Origin: Rhodeus uyekii
Lineage: Eukaryota; Chordata; Actinopteri; Cypriniformes; Acheilognathidae
Reading direction: 5' to 3'
Length of the DNA stretch: 64,000 bases
Assembly: GCA_037043235.1 (NCBI GenBank)
Contig: JAWRVZ010000455.1
Coordinates: forward strand, 186,001-250,000
Below, piece after piece: positions 42,858-54,240 of the stretch (the stretch's first letter is position 1; each line of letters opens with the position of its first letter). Both the position numbers and the translations under genes were made by a program. The notes beneath the pieces were generated by a model, which was given only the letters and a program-made list of their open reading frames with translations, was not told the DNA's origin and made no database searches.

Positions 42858-42896
42858 ACTATATTGTCAATCTAGACTCTAGATTGACAATATAGT
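42858..42896. repeat. Perfect 39-bp palindrome
   Basis: Two 19-base arms (ACTATATTGTCAATCTAGA and its reverse complement) around a single C. Could extrude a hairpin or be two abutting transposon tips. Confidence 0.9.
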
Positions 42897-43261
42897 ATTT
42901 TTTTTTAGATATTTCTGATATATTTGTAGAATATGCCTGATTAGAAGGCCTCAGACCATGCCATTATTAGGGAGAACATGGAGGATTTGATGGCAACCGG
43001 ATGAGGAAATTAAAAACAGGTGGAATGAGACAAATGAATGAATATTTCTGGACAGTCTGAAAATGAAAAGTGGCAAAAACTGAAAACTGTATGAAGTGAG
43101 TTGATAACATCTGGAACTTAAATGTTGAAAAGTCTACAAAAAATTACTTAAGAAAAGAACATCGACAGAAACTGAAGTGTAATCATTAACTATTTTACAG
43201 TTTGTATCAAGTTTAAAAAAAAGTCAATTCTGCATAAATAAATAAAAAATCATGAAAATAT

Positions 43262-43264
<3 letters not shown>

Positions 43265-43305
<41 letters not shown>
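43265..43305. repeat. (AT)n microsatellite
   Basis: About 40 bp of TA dinucleotides. Confidence 0.95.
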
Positions 43306-43309
<4 letters not shown>

Positions 43310-43374
43310 TATTTTGGTACTTAACACTTAATATTAATGAATATTATTGTTGAAAACCTATTGTAATTGTTACG

Positions 43375-43600
43375 ATGTTTAGGGGCCAAGCACTGAAGGT
43401 GAGAAGGCACCTATTGTTTTTGTTCCGGTTCTTTTTTCTTCTTCCATGCAAGTTTATGGCAGATGAAATGAAATTTGGCACACTCATAAAGGACAGTCCA
43501 ATAATTGACCATAGTCAATTTGAAGTCTCTAACTCTCTAGCGCCACCACCTGTCCAAAGTTGCACTCACGTTTAAGTGAATTACTTTTGAACCGGATGTT
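43375..43600. repeat. Dispersed fish repeat fragment (tentative)
   Basis: Begins GGGGCCAAGCACTGAAGGTG followed by GCACCTATTG, a sequence that I associate with a common fish dispersed repeat. The family is not established from this window alone. Confidence 0.35.
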
Positions 43601-44000
43601 CTAGAAACAATTCTTTTGTCCACTAATTGCGTGCCTTAAAAAAGACATGTTGAAGTTCTTGTAAGGAGAAGAGTTGTCTCAGATCTCCATTTCCCTGCCA
43701 ATTGCATGGTGTAACAAATACTTCAGGAAAAAAACATTGGCTTACACCTTTAGCAAAACAAAACAAAAAAATAAAGAAAACTATTTAATAATGAAAGGAA
43801 AGTGTCATGTTAGGGGGTTAATGTGCGAAGGGGAAACACAAGGAGACTTGGATTCACTGCTGGTCTCATAACTAGAACTTAGTTTGTCATAATTATATTT
43901 TTAATCATAACTTTCTCTTTTTAATCTCATAATTTAAAGTTCACATAGGTTTACTGTGTACATAACCGGGTTCCACTGTATATATATATACACATACATA

Positions 44001-44150
44001 CAGTAACACCTTGAGATAAGAGCATAATCCATTCCAGAAACTCGAATTGCCCGTGTCTCAAATAAGAGATTTTTTTCTTTTTTTCCCATAAGGAATAACA
44101 GAAAAAAAAAAAAAAATCTGTTCCGACCATCTAAAAAAAAAAAAAAAAAA
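44001..44150. repeat. Tc1/mariner (Tigger-like) MITE fragment (tentative)
   Basis: CAGTAACACCTTGAGATAAG after TA, followed by CCGTGTCTCAAATAAGAG, resembles Tigger-type terminal sequence. The other end is lost in poly(A) runs. Confidence 0.4.
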
Positions 44151-44526
44151 AAACTTTTACCCTTATTTGTACTTTATTAACTTTTACCCTTATTAGTGCT
44201 AATAACAATGGTTAAAAAAAACATGTTTTTAATTACTATATATATATATATATAAACTATTACAGGCTCTAGGCCCAACAACAAGACATACAACATCAAG
44301 TAAAAAGCAAAAACAAAACAAGGCATAAATACATACACACCTACAGACATACTTTGATTCATGAGAGCCTTAACAGGCACCCATACCAATGTTTCCACAA
44401 ATGTGATTGATATCTCACCGAGCTACACCTAGGGCTTGTGAGCATCATTATAATACAATTTTGAGATTCATCAAGCCGGGACATGAACTTAAACAACTTA
44501 AAAAACGTAAAAAAATATAAAAAAAA

Positions 44527-45581
44527 TCACTGGACTTAATGACTACAGACCTGTCGCTCTCACATCTGTGGTCATGAAGTAATTTGAAAGACTGGTTCTG
44601 GCCCACCTGAAGGACATCACTGGACCCTTGCTGGATCCTCTTCAATTTGCCTACAGAGCAAACAGGTCTGTGGATGATGCAGTCAACATGGGACTGCATT
44701 ATATCCTGCAACATCTCGACAGACCTGGGACTTATGCAAGGATCTTATTTGTGGACTTCAGTTCGGCCTTCAACACCATCATGCCTGATCTTCTTACAGC
44801 TAAACTGACCCAGCTCTCCTTGCCATCCTCAATCTGTCAGTGGATCACCAGCTTCCTGACAGACCGGCAACAGCGAGTGAGACTGGGGAAACTCACATCC
44901 AGGACTCTCACTACCAGCATTGGTTCCCCCCAGGGGTGTGTTCTCTCCCCACTGCTCTTCTCCCTGTACACCAATGACTGCACTTCTAAAGACCCTTCTG
45001 TGAAGCTCCTGAAATTTGCAGACGACACCACCGTCATCGGCCTCATCCGAAACGGTGACGAGTCTGCTTACAGACTGGAGGTTGAACAACTGTGGGTTGT
45101 GGCAGCAGTGGAGTCATTCAGGTTCCTGGGCACCACCATCTCTCAGGACCTGAAGTGGAACAATCACATTGACTCCATTGTAAAAAAGGCCCAGCAGAGA
45201 CTGTACTTCCTTCGTCAGCTGAGGAAGCTCAACCTCCCACAGGAGCTGCTGATACAGTTCTACTCGGCCGTCATTGAGTCTGTTTTGTGCACCTCCATCA
45301 CTGTCTGGTTTGGTTCAGCTACCAAATCTGACATTGGGAGACTACATCGCACAATCCGGACTGCAGAGAGGATTATTGGTGCTTCCCTGCCAGCCCTCCA
45401 GGACCTGTACTCTTCCAGAGTGAAAAAGAGAGCAGGTAAAATCATCACAGACTTTGCTCACCCTGGAAACACCCTGTTTGAACTGTTACCGTCAGGACGG
45501 CGACTCCGATCACTGGCCACTAGAACATCTCGGCACAGGAACAGTTTCTTTCCACAGGCCATTTCCCTCTTGAACAGTTGA
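44527..45581 (+). pseudogene. LINE-C reverse transcriptase fragment
   Basis: Starts in LNDYRPVALTSVVMK, has a stop (TAA near 44579), then LDPLQFAYRANRSVDDAV, LFVDFSSAFNTIMPD, GSPQGCVLSPLLFSLY and the catalytic FADDTTVIGLI. About 70 residues are deleted after ESAYRLEVEQL, and the frame resumes at VESFRFLGTTIS through the RT C-terminal region (YFLRQLRKLNLP, RTIRTAERIIG). Endonuclease missing; dead copy. Confidence 0.85.
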
Positions 45582-45825
45582 ATTACCCCCCAACCCCAAC
45601 CCCTTATCTATCCCCTCTCCGACAACATACAAAAAAATCCCAGCATGTGACCACATGTACTGTGTATGTTATGTATTGCTATTGTTATTTTCTATGTAAA
45701 CTCATGTTGTGTTGTATATGTGCACTGGAAGCTTCAATACCAAGACAAATTCCTTGTGTGTGCAAGCACACTTGGCAATAAAGCTCTTTCTGATTCTGAT
45801 TCTGATTCTTCTGATTCTGAAACAG
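44527..45825 (+). mobile_element. LINE-C fragment (RT 3' half, 3' UTR and (TGATTC)n tail)
   Basis: 5'-truncated non-LTR retrotransposon of a family different from LINE-A and L2. Coding to 45581, then a 3' UTR with TGCACTGGAAGCT, CACTTGGCAATAAAGC and a GATTCT repeat ending about 45820. The last 230 bp match the ends of the two 1-kb retroposons (7536-8537, 48872-49909). Confidence 0.85.
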
Positions 45826-47244
45826 AGACAGAACCGTGACAAAGTATGCAAATCATTCAAATAATTTGTCACCGATATGAGGAACACATATACTTCCATA
45901 ATGTATGAGAAATATAACTTTATCAGAATCTATGAATCAGATTTTGCTTAAATTTCATTCTGGAAAGTCCATTCACAAATACATGTTGTTATTTACTGTA
46001 GAAAATTATCTGAAGGGAAATATGAATAATAATTTGTTATAATTAATTATAAATATTTGTGTCATTTTAATTTAATTAGTTAGTTGAATTCAATAAATCG
46101 GTTTGTTCAGCTAACACTCTGTATTGATCGTCTATCGATTCTTCAGAAAGAATATATTTTATGGTCACAGAAAAAGCTGTGTGTTTATGATCACAATCGT
46201 TAACATTGATGTTTAAGCAGACCAGAATCAACTTGCTTGAAGCTCATTTGTATTGTGCAGAAAGTTTGATTAACTAGATCACGAACACATTACTAATCTA
46301 AACAAACACATACACACAAAACATGCATGAATGGGAAAGTGAAACGTGAAATGAAACTCATGGAAAAAGACATGACTGGATGCAGAGTGAGTGTCTGCAC
46401 AGGCCTGTGAAATGAAGAGAGGGAAGATATCTGGGCTTTTATCCTTTGGGAAGGTTTCTCCTCCCAGAGGTCAGTGACCAATGAAATCTCAAGCTTCAGT
46501 TTAATGATCCATAGACTCAAGAAGAGCATTTGCATATGTAACTGGATTGAGAGTGAATGAAGAAACTGTTCAAGACTCTTGTATGCATTGCATATGCAGG
46601 CCATCAAAACACAAATTCGTAGATACCAAGATGGATATATATGTGGTCTTGATTAATCAAATGAATCATAACACTTTCATTACAATTTTGATGTGCACAA
46701 CAGCACTGTGAAAGAATGTTTGACCCCACAGGGAAATGGATTGCAAGTCTCAAGTGATTATGAAAGTAAGAGATTGCTTTCCTGTCGCTAGCAGAACGTG
46801 GCGCACGCAATGGGTTTGATTCCCAGGGAAAGCGAGAACTGATTAAAATGTAAATGTGTTTCTTGAATGCAATGCAAGTTGTAGAAAAGAGTAAGAAAAA
46901 GGGTCAATTCTTTACTAATGCTGTATGCAGAACCATACATGCTATGTATAAAATAGTAACAATACACGCAATGTCCCGGATGCATGTTCATTCATAGTGT
47001 GGATGTTATATACATTGCTGTTTATTCATAAAAAACATTACAGTTTTTGTAAACTGTTGAAACTAAAAAACTTGAAAATCTAAAATAAAACATCTAAAAT
47101 ATTTAATGTATCTGATGTTGACAATGTGAATGTTTCTCAAAACTAATTTTACTGACTTTACTGTTAAACAAACATAACCATTTTATAACCATTTCATAGT
47201 CAAATTATTTATCTAAATGTGAAAATAGAGTTTCAAGCAGTGTA
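45826..47244. other. Intergenic, no gene recognised
   Basis: 1.4 kb, AT-rich. No coding frame with a recognisable product. Confidence 0.55.
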
Positions 47245-47410
47245 CAGTGATCCCTCGTTTATCACGGTTAATGTGGACCGGAACCCCCGCGATAGGTGAA
47301 AATCCGCAAAGTAGGATCAGCCAATCAGCTCATGGGATACATCCACTCGTGCTCTCATTGGTTGAGCTCGCGCCTGGAACCAATCACGTGTCGCGTTGGG
47401 AACCAACCCA
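47245..47410. repeat. Tigger/pogo-like MITE fragment
   Basis: CAGTGATCCCTCGTTTATCACGG after TA is a Tigger-type terminal repeat, followed by an inverted-style CCCGCGATAGGTGAAAATCC. Right end unclear. Confidence 0.55.
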
Positions 47411-47506
47411 AAAATATATTTTGTACAACATTTTTTAAATGCTTTTTTCCCTCGTCTCTCTGTTTTCACTTCTGTTGTTCTATCTGTCTCTCTGCTTAAA
47501 ATCTTT

Positions 47507-48787
47507 TTAGTTCAATCTCATTTTAGCTTCAATCTCTGCTATGATTCTCTCTGTCTCTCTTCTCACTCTCTCCATCACCTCCTGTCTTTGTTTCTCCTCT
47601 TGTTTTTTCTCTCTTCTTTCTCTCTCTGTCTCCTCTCTTCTTCCTCTTGTCTGAATCTCTGAGCATCTTCATACATCTCATTACTGTAATGTCCTCCTCC
47701 ATTCTGCTCTATCATTGTGTCAATCTTCTTCAGGAGATCATTCACCTGCTCTCTGTTATTCTCATCTTTATTGTTGAAGATGTGAAATCTGCCTCCACAC
47801 TGATCAACTAGATCTCTATGACCTTGACTCTCCTCAGTGACTTCTTCTATGGTCACTTCATCCAGCCGATCTCCATGATTGAAGAGAATGATGGAGTATT
47901 TTAACACTTTCTGACCAAACATCATCTCAATCAACTGAGGAATCTGCTGCTCATGCTCAGTAAATCTCATATCTACAGGAAACACAATGAGAAAAGCGTG
48001 CGGTCCAGGACTGGATATATAAACACTTCTTGCTATCTCCATCTCTAACTCTTCAGGTTTCATCTACATTTACATTTTACATTTACTCATTTAGCAGACG
48101 CTTTTATCCAAAGCGACTTACAATTTGAGGAATATAGAAGCAATTTGTCCAAAGGATACAAAAACACATAAGAGCGCTTACAATACAAAGTTTCAAACAT
48201 TCTGAATACAAGTAGCACAAGCATGGGGAATAGAGAAAAGGGAATTATTATTATTTTATTTTATTATTTTTTTTTTTGTGAGTGCATGTGTGTGTCATGT
48301 TAGGTGCTCATGGAAGAGATGCGTTTTTAGTAGTTTTTTAAACCTCGACAGGGAATCTGCATTCCGGATGAGGGCAGGGAGGGCGTTCCACCAGCCGGGG
48401 GTGGTGAATGAAAATGTTCTTGTGATCGTTCTTTTTCCTCTCTGTGATGGAACCACGAGTCGCCGCTCGTTGATCGATCGAAGGTTTCTGGTAGGTGTGT
48501 AGAGTTGTACCAATGAGTGGAAGTATGAAGGTGATGTTTCATCTGTGTGTGAAAGAATCCAGGAGTATCGACTACAGACACAGATCTGCCTGAAACAATG
48601 GCGTGTTTCATTGAGGATTCACTGGTTACTGAATTCGTTCTCATGACAGATTTAAACTCTTTCTGTCCCAGGATTGTGTTTCCAGCTGCACTCTTCCCAA
48701 CTCCAGTTTTACCCAGAAGAACAATCCGTCTGGATGAGAGACTGACAGCAGGAATGTCCTGAGTGTTGATGGGAATCCTTTCTGACA
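47507..48787 (-). pseudogene. GIMAP/AIG1-type GTPase, interrupted
   Basis: Acceptor CGCAG before 48787. N-terminal part (48787-48540): LLGKTGVGKSAAGNT (P-loop G1), a Thr-bearing switch region, VVDTPGFFHT (G3). After the inserted L2 fragment the gene resumes (48063-47575): PGPHAFLIVFPVDMRFTEHE (the AIG1 conserved box), LFNHGDRLDE (G4 position), then a Lys/Glu/Arg coiled-coil tail. The tail shifts frame near an A run (about 47610), beyond which another frame is open to a stop at 47507. GIMAPs are membrane-associated immune GTPases. With an insertion and a frameshift this copy is probably dead, unless the insertion is polymorphic. Confidence 0.85.
48064..48535 (-). mobile_element. L2-type LINE 3' fragment inserted in the GIMAP exon
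   Basis: Minus-strand RT C-terminus (NLRSINERRLVVPSQRGKR, FSFTTPGWWNALPALIRNAD, FKKLLKTHLF) and a 3' UTR whose end (AAAGCGTCTGCTAAATGAGT) is a common fish L2-type tail. Flanked by GTTTCAT (48057-48063 and 48536-48542). About 470 bp, strongly 5'-truncated. Confidence 0.85.
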
Positions 48788-48871
48788 CTGCGTAAAAAAA
48801 GAAAACCGATCACACAATCATTTTAATAAAACATGTACTTATATATATATATATAGTGAGAGAGTATATAT

Positions 48872-49909
48872 TCTCCTTCCTGCCTCTGTACAGTGCAGAC
48901 GTGTTTTTTTTCCATCTGCTCTCGCTCTCGCTCCCTGGCGCTATTTTTGTCTGTCTTTTTTCCTCTGACCCGCTGCTCGCTGGACTCCTGAAAAATTCTG
49001 AAATGGAATTATATATGATTGGATTATTGATAGAAGGGTTCCTATTGTTTGGCTTTGGGACTGCCCTGACCTATCGGAATATTGGTAAGATTGCAAGATT
49101 GGTAAGCTGCAAGCAAATTTACCGAGCCGTTGTCTGTGGAAATTAAGGAATGCATCGGAGTTGTGTGTGACCGTTTGAAGGAATTAGATCAGAGAGTGAT
49201 ACAGATTGAGGAACTGAACCGTAACAACGCAGTCCGGACTGCGGATACGCATGGAAGAATGGGCTCCATCAGGAGTCAGACTGGTGAACTTTCTATGGAC
49301 TGGAACCGGTCTGGCCATGAGGCTGGACGTGATGTCTAGGGAACTGTACGGACTGAACGTGACCGGAGCTGATTGATTAATTGATTATGATCAGGACAAA
49401 TTACTGAAGATCATCAAATGGATTAAAAACTGTTAAAAAAAATTTGTACTGTCCCTATCTCTCGGTTGGGAGGTCAGCCTGACAGCTTGGTCTGCTATCT
49501 TTCCCTGTGCACCGCTTTATCTCTCTTCAAGGACAAACCATAGAACTGAACTGAAAACATCTGAAGTTATGACTACATTATCCGTCTGCCTGTCCCTATC
49601 CTTATCTATCTCCTCTCCCACTCCATAGAAAAAATCCCAACATGTGACCACGTGTAATGTGTGTTGTTATATTTATGTTTTGTTGTGTCTGCTATGTAAT
49701 GCTTGCTAAACTGCATTCTTGTATTTCTGGAGAAAAGATGGCGCCGCAAATGGCTGCTTCGGTGTTTGAGCTCCTCAGTGATTGTTTTTGTTTTTGTTTG
49801 TTTGTTCATGTTGTGTTGTAAATGTGCACTGGAAGCTCCAGCACTAAGACAAATTCCTTGTGTGTGCAAGCACACTTGGCAAAGCTAATCCTGATCCTGA
49901 TTCCTGATT
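48872..49909 (+). mobile_element. 1-kb retroposon copy 2
   Basis: Homologous to 7536-8537 from TCTCCTTCCTG through the GATCCTGATTCCTGATT tail. The small-ORF region is at 49002-49339 in two frames (MELYMIGLLIEGFLLFGFG, then VEIKECIGVVCDRLKELDQRV), with about 30 extra bases in the middle that are absent from copy 1. It lies 3' to SNTX and 5' to GIMAP on their strand. Confidence 0.8.
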
Positions 49910-50089
49910 TAAATAATAATAAATAATTTTAAGTGCTTTTATTAATATCAAGTTTTGCTGAAATCCTTCAAAAATACCAAAAAAGCTAAAAATTTCCATT
50001 AACTTCCAGAGAGATATTAAAGTATTTAATTTCAGTCATTTCAACGTGTTAAATAATCTACGCAACTGTCCAGTGTTTATTACATTATT
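49910..50089. other. AT-rich intergenic sequence
   Basis: No feature seen. Confidence 0.5.
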
Positions 50090-50295
50090 GTCAGGTTGGT
50101 AGGAGGGAAAGTAGAACATGGGGAGAATATGCAGAGAATGTGGGGATTCATTATTACAAACAAAAATAAAAAAGAACAAAAACCAACCCGAGGGGAAAAA
50201 CAAGACAGGGTTAACAAGACTAGAAACACGACTGGACTAGAATAAGATTCGAACACGACTGGACGAAACAACACAGGATGCACAGCCATGGAATG
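50090..50295. repeat. LTR-like or non-autonomous repeat (tentative)
   Basis: Composition and words (GGGGAAAAACAAGACAG, AACAAGACTAGAAACACGAC) like the 40875-41414 block. Ends not resolved. Confidence 0.35.
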
Positions 50296-51588
50296 ACGAC
50301 GAACAGGGGACTATCAGTTATTGTCTTCACGGATGATTAAAAACTAATTCCATGTCTCTTGCATAGGATTGGAGGGTGAATAACATCTGTGCAGTGGCGA
50401 CACTGCTGTCTTGCTCCTGTGTAATTGTCACTGGATTCACACAGCTCCAATTACGGTTGCTCTAAACCTCTGCTTAAGAGGCTGTGTTTTCTTTATTTTG
50501 ATTTATGTTTTATTATTTTGTGTATAAAATATTACTTTAGAAATTAATTTGAGTCTTTGTTTCGTTTGTTTGAAGTATCCATTTGGATGTTTTGTTTGTA
50601 TTCTGTATTGTAATTGTTTTTGGTTAATTTCCTGTGACGTTTAATTTTGTTCGAGGTTGTCATAATTTGTGAATATTGTCTTTTTGAATTACCTGATCTT
50701 GTGCAGGATCATTGTATTCGTCTGAGTGCGGTTTGTGTGTGTGTGTGTTTCTTTTTAAGAGCTGCTGGCCTTATGATCAGGGGGACGATCTCTTTCTTGG
50801 TGGTGGTATTCTTCTTTGGCGTGGTCTGCAGTGTGCACTGGGTTTTTTCTGTTATGTGAGTGTGTCGGTTTAGGAGAATATTTATTGACTTGTCTTCCCT
50901 GTGAATTAGTCTGCAGCTCCTTAATGTGAATTATTAATGTAAGTTTCTTTTTTTTGGGTTCAGTGAGAATTATTTTGTCAAAGGTTTTGCATTGTTTTAT
51001 ACCGGTGTTTCCACAACTTTTTCGGCACTGGGGAGGGAACACGTTTTAAAGGTTCTTCCTAGTAAGATTCCTTGGGTGGAACTCCCAAGGTGGCAAAGTC
51101 TGGCAATATTTGCTAAAATTTAAGTAACAGTTGCGAGGCGACACACACGCTCGCCTTGCTAAATCTCTGGTTTCCTCTCTTCTTGCCACATGCTGAAGCA
51201 CACAGATGAAGGTTGCAGCACTACTGAACACGACTGAGCAACTTTCCTGTGTCTCAAATAGTAGAGAGCGGTGCTTACAACGCAAAACGTAAAGTATGGA
51301 TGACCCCTTAAACTGCAGAGAAAATCAAATACATTTTAGTGGAAGCCATAACCTACATAATGTACATATTTACAGAATTGTGGTGTAGTATTGCCATATT
51401 AGGTGGGAAATCTACATGACTTGCCTGTAACGCCTCTGTTCCCAGTACTTTTCTGAAAAACACAATTGATACTGATGTGTGAAACTGGCAATAAGGGGAG
51501 AGTTTATCAAAAGAATCTTCTAAACTCACTCCCAAACTTAAAATTAATTTATTTTAAATGAATCACTTCAATGCATTTCCTCATACCT
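50296..51588. other. Intergenic or intronic, no feature recognised
   Basis: 1.3 kb downstream of the SNTX-like exon; the donor at 51589 (GAG/GTATGA) suggests an intron starts here. No exon is recognised within it. Confidence 0.5.
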
Positions 51589-53266
51589 CTGTGGTGACTC
51601 TGATTACGTCACTATCTCTGGTGTAGTTGAGTTTCCCCAGCTCTGCACATTTGATCTCATACTGCGTTTCTTCTCTCAGATCCGTCAGAGTAACTGTGTT
51701 GATCCTTCAGCACTGGTTCAGATCTCCAGACTGTCTGCTGCTTCGGTTTATACAGTAATCTGAGCTCTGCGGTAGCAGGACATGATGATGGAGGAACCTT
51801 CACGACCACACTCTGACCTCTGACCTCTTCAGTGATTGGACATGCTGGTTTGGATGGAGGAATGAAGCACACAGCTTCATCACATTCACTTTCATACAGC
51901 AGAATGCAGGAACCTGGATTATTCTCCATTTCCTTTGAGGACACAATGTACCTGTCTTGTTTACAGTTGCTTGATTTGATCAAGTTCAGAAATATCTTCA
52001 AGTTGCTCCTCAGCATCTTTTGGATCTCAGGAGTGAGCCACGACTTTTGCTTTGAATCAGAGCTCTTTTCATCAGTTGCTCCTTTTCTTAAAGGACTCAG
52101 ATATTCCTTTTGTTTAGAAATGAGAACATCTGGGCAGTTCAATGATGTGAACGTGTAACTGACCAGATTCCCAACCTTCAGATCCATCATGATGGCATCT
52201 AGATTGACTCCTATCTGTGCACCAGAACCCTCCAGCTGTCTGAGGATTGCTTTAATGATCTCAGACTCTCTTTCTCTCTCTTTCAGCCATTCTGTGAGAT
52301 CACTTCCTCTGAATGGAGATTCATCATGTTCTTGTAGAAGTTCATTCAGTGCAGTTTCCTTCATCACATTCCCACGGATGTTTGGCAGCAGAGAGCCGAG
52401 TTTCTTCATCAATCTCAACCTGTATGTGTAGCAGTTTTGCTTCATTTGCAGGATTTGATCATGAAGTGCAGCAAATGTCAGAGCAGGAGAGTCTTTCAGA
52501 AGATCACTGCATTTCATCTCAGCTGTATTTAAACTCTCCATCACTGATTCAATCCCTGTGATTAGTTCTTCACTGATGTCTTGAAGTTTTGAGGCTCTTG
52601 AGAGAAGTTTGTCCAGAGGATAAAGCCAAACTCTCTGTGGAAACACCAGCTCTTGGTTTTCTCCCAGCAGTTTTGGAAGATCAGCGAAAACCTTCAACGC
52701 ATCTTCAAAAGAGGTCGGGTTGTGCGGTAGCTTGAAGTCGCCATAAAATGTGCAAGTGAATTCTTGCAATACAGATTTCTGTTTGTCATTCATATTCAGA
52801 TCAGCGTTTGCATTTACTGAAACGATGCCCATCAGTTTCTCAAGGGCCAGTTTAACTTCTCCTTCCACTTTCCTTTTATCCTCATCCGATGAAACGTCTC
52901 TGTCGAACACAAAGCAGGCATTCGCTCCATGCAGCACTGCTGTCACCACATGTGTGGCTATATCATCATCAGGAAGATTTTCAGAAGGCAACTGATTCAC
53001 AGTCAGCTCCTCAAACCTGCTGGTTGAATGATAATGCAGAGTCAGTCTCTGCTGTTTGAAAGATGTCTTGGTGTCTTTGAGTCTTTTAGGGGATCTCATC
53101 CAAGTTAATGGAGCAGCAAAATATCTCAGTTTCAGTCCACCTTCAATATTCATTAATTTAGATTTGTCTTGAATCGAGTCTGAAGCTGTGATATTGAATC
53201 CTGTGTTAATATGGGGACTAGAGCAACTATTCTCCAGCAGCTGCTCTTTCTTCCAAAATCTGATCC
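51589..53266 (-). pseudogene. Stonustoxin-like (SNTX-domain) protein exon, frameshifted at the fibronectin end
   Basis: An acceptor (TTACAG before 53266) opens a 1.68-kb exon. It encodes the SNTX family body: FNITASDSIQDKSK, LTLHYHSTSRFEELTVN, the ATHVVTAVLHGANACFVFDR block, FTCTFYGDFKLPHNPTSFE, WLYPLDKLLSRASKLQDI, then a thioredoxin-like region (SSKEMENNPGSCILLYE) and a fibronectin-III-like end. Near 51700-51710 the frame shifts by one; the sensible reading beyond is TVTLTDLREETQYEI up to the donor at 51589. Homologues in non-venomous fish are host proteins of unclear function; relatives in stonefish are pore-forming venom subunits. The N-terminal exon was not found upstream. Described only as a host-family member. 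Confidence 0.8.
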
Positions 53267-53983
53267 CTGTAACGGGAAAAATGTTTCTTTAATCACATTA
53301 TCTAAAGACACATTCTGATAAACATTAATGAAGTTCTGTTCATAGGGTGTTTGACTTGAAGATACAATATAAATAGTGAAGGAAATAGAATATATATAAT
53401 TTTATATAACATATATAATTATAATACTCCTTTAATGGCATGATTATTGTTTTGCTAAATGATGGTATGTTCATATGCTTGATCACATGGCTAATTATAA
53501 GGGGTAAAAGATACTCATACCAATGGGTCAATAGTCTTCAATCTTTGGAGTGACAGAAGACTGCTGGCAGAGCATAGCGTGATGATTGAATTAGGACTAT
53601 CAGAAGAGATATCTTCTACCACAAAGAGTGTGTAGATGACATGGCATATAAGGAGATGTTTTCTGTATGTTGAGGCGCCTCAGAGTGTCTCACTATATAA
53701 TTAACCTCGAGAAGAGTTTATGTGTACAGGAAAACATGAGCAGAGATGAGTGAAGCAACTGAAGCAACAGATATCAGTCAACCTTTGTCAAGAAGAGATG
53801 GCCTATTTGTTTGCTACAAGTCAGTAACAAAAAATGGCTTCAGAGAGTACACAGTAACGCATGGATCTAATCATAAAGATTGTTACCTGGTATTAACTCA
53901 TCCTTTCTGCAGTCATACAGCATGCCGAGCTGGAAGGGTCTCCAAAGAGCTGCTGTTTCTAACAGCTTCACTCCCACTGACTC
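53267..53983. other. Between the SNTX exon and the Maverick; possible small plus-strand ORF
   Basis: Holds AT-rich sequence to 53500, and an ATG frame at 53746-54000 (MSEATEATDIS, DGLFVCYKSVTKNGF) preceded by a TATA-like CTATATAAT near 53690. The frame crosses the supposed Maverick end, so it may be a chance ORF or a host exon. The expected SNTX first exon is not here. Confidence 0.3.
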
Positions 53984-54194
53984 CCAGGGTTGGGGAGTAA
54001 CGAAATAAGAAGAAAATATTACGGACAGTGTGTCAAAAATGATTTATTACCCCCAGGTGTGCATTTGTCACCTTTGACCTCCTGTTTCCGGACAATTTGT
54101 TTTTATGATTTTACGAGTGTTTACACAGGTGTCTAGTAGGTTGAATCTATCCCCCACCGCCCCCAGCCCCCACCGGAGGTTGTACCAAGTGAAA

Positions 54195-54240
54195 AAGGGG
54201 TATTTAAATGAGACTTTGCAAACAGTGGTTAAAAACAAAC
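54195..54240 (+). promoter_or_regulatory. TATA-like promoter of Maverick gene A
   Basis: TATTTAAAT at 54201-54209 with an ATG at 54241 about 32 bp downstream. The spacing would put the RNA start near 54230, so the ATG at 54208 is probably upstream of it and not used. Confidence 0.4.

Larger units (their letters stand above)
41769..43374. other. AT-rich intergenic sequence
   Basis: 1.6 kb without a coding frame. Contains a 39-bp palindrome (42858-42896) and an (AT)n run (43265-43305). Confidence 0.6.

Noticed and set aside
51832..52995. Plus-strand frames across the SNTX-like exon
   Set aside because: Antisense of a recognisable minus-strand exon.
53746..54000. Small plus-strand gene with TATA-like sequence
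   Set aside because: It crosses the candidate Maverick end and has no known motif; kept only as a note.
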